This document shows, one piece after another, positions 5,360 through 5,382 of a stretch of 5,382 bases of DNA. Positions within the stretch are counted from its first letter, which is position 1. The number at the start of each line of letters is the position of its first letter. The notes under the pieces are model-generated. The model saw only the letters and a program-made list of their open reading frames with translations, was not told where the DNA came from and made no database searches. Location: assembly GCA_003510525.1 (NCBI GenBank), contig DOMD01000063.1:1-5382 (forward strand), written 5' to 3'. Origin of the DNA: Candidatus Omnitrophota bacterium. Its GTDB lineage: Bacteria; Omnitrophota; Gorgyraeia; Gygaellales; UBA12090. A program made the translations under genes and the position numbers.

Positions 5360-5380
5360 AATTAGGGACAGACACTAATT
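5360..5380. repeat. Short inverted repeat AATTAG / CTAATT around GGACAGACA
   Basis: Perfect 6-bp arms at 5360-5365 and 5375-5380 flank a 9-nt centre. The unit ends about 23 bp upstream of the operon's -35 box. The core GGGACAGACACT resembles short dispersed repeats that I recall near REP-associated (IS200-like) transposase genes, but no such gene is visible here. It could also be an upstream regulatory site or part of a larger element beyond the window edge. Confidence 0.4.
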
Positions 5381-5382
5381 AA

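Overview
This window is almost entirely one riboflavin (vitamin B2) biosynthesis operon, read on the minus strand from right to left. It has a consensus sigma70-type promoter (about 5310-5337), an FMN riboswitch leader (about 5081-5301), and then ribBA, ribH, nusB, a PHP-domain phosphoesterase gene, ribD and ribE. A partial gene at the left edge (1-150) is the N-terminus of a CrcB/Fluc fluoride channel, also on the minus strand. All the larger plus-strand reading frames are antisense shadows of these genes.

Together the operon encodes the whole pathway from GTP and ribulose-5-phosphate to riboflavin, apart from the dephosphorylation of the RibD product, which other enzymes usually perform. 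RibBA makes the pyrimidine precursor and the four-carbon unit. RibD deaminates and reduces the pyrimidine. RibH condenses the two branches to lumazine, and RibE dismutates lumazine to riboflavin. The riboswitch should switch the operon off when FMN is plentiful. nusB is a frequent neighbour of ribH. The PHP-domain gene between nusB and ribD is less usual.

The sequence between genes is rich in small repeats. A CCGCWGAARCGCWGAA-type element occurs about five times: once in the leader, and four times as a nested inverted array over the end of ribBA and the ribBA-ribH spacer, where it also encodes RibBA's C-terminal tail. A MITE-like element with CCCCC/GGGGG hairpins and a CCTGCCGGCAGG palindrome fills the PHP-ribD spacer and supplies ribD's Shine-Dalgarno sequence. 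A small AATTAG/CTAATT inverted repeat lies just upstream of the promoter.

The organism is a bacterium of moderate GC content. The repeat style and gene order remind me of uncultivated lineages such as Omnitrophota, but this is a weak inference and the window has no taxonomic marker. The genes are all known families. The most interesting material is regulatory: a riboswitch enlarged by two structured insertions, one of which contains mutually exclusive pairings; a downstream hairpin whose 3' arm is duplicated inside the aptamer; repeat-derived sequence used as coding tail and ribosome-binding site; and a possible leaderless promoter for crcB.
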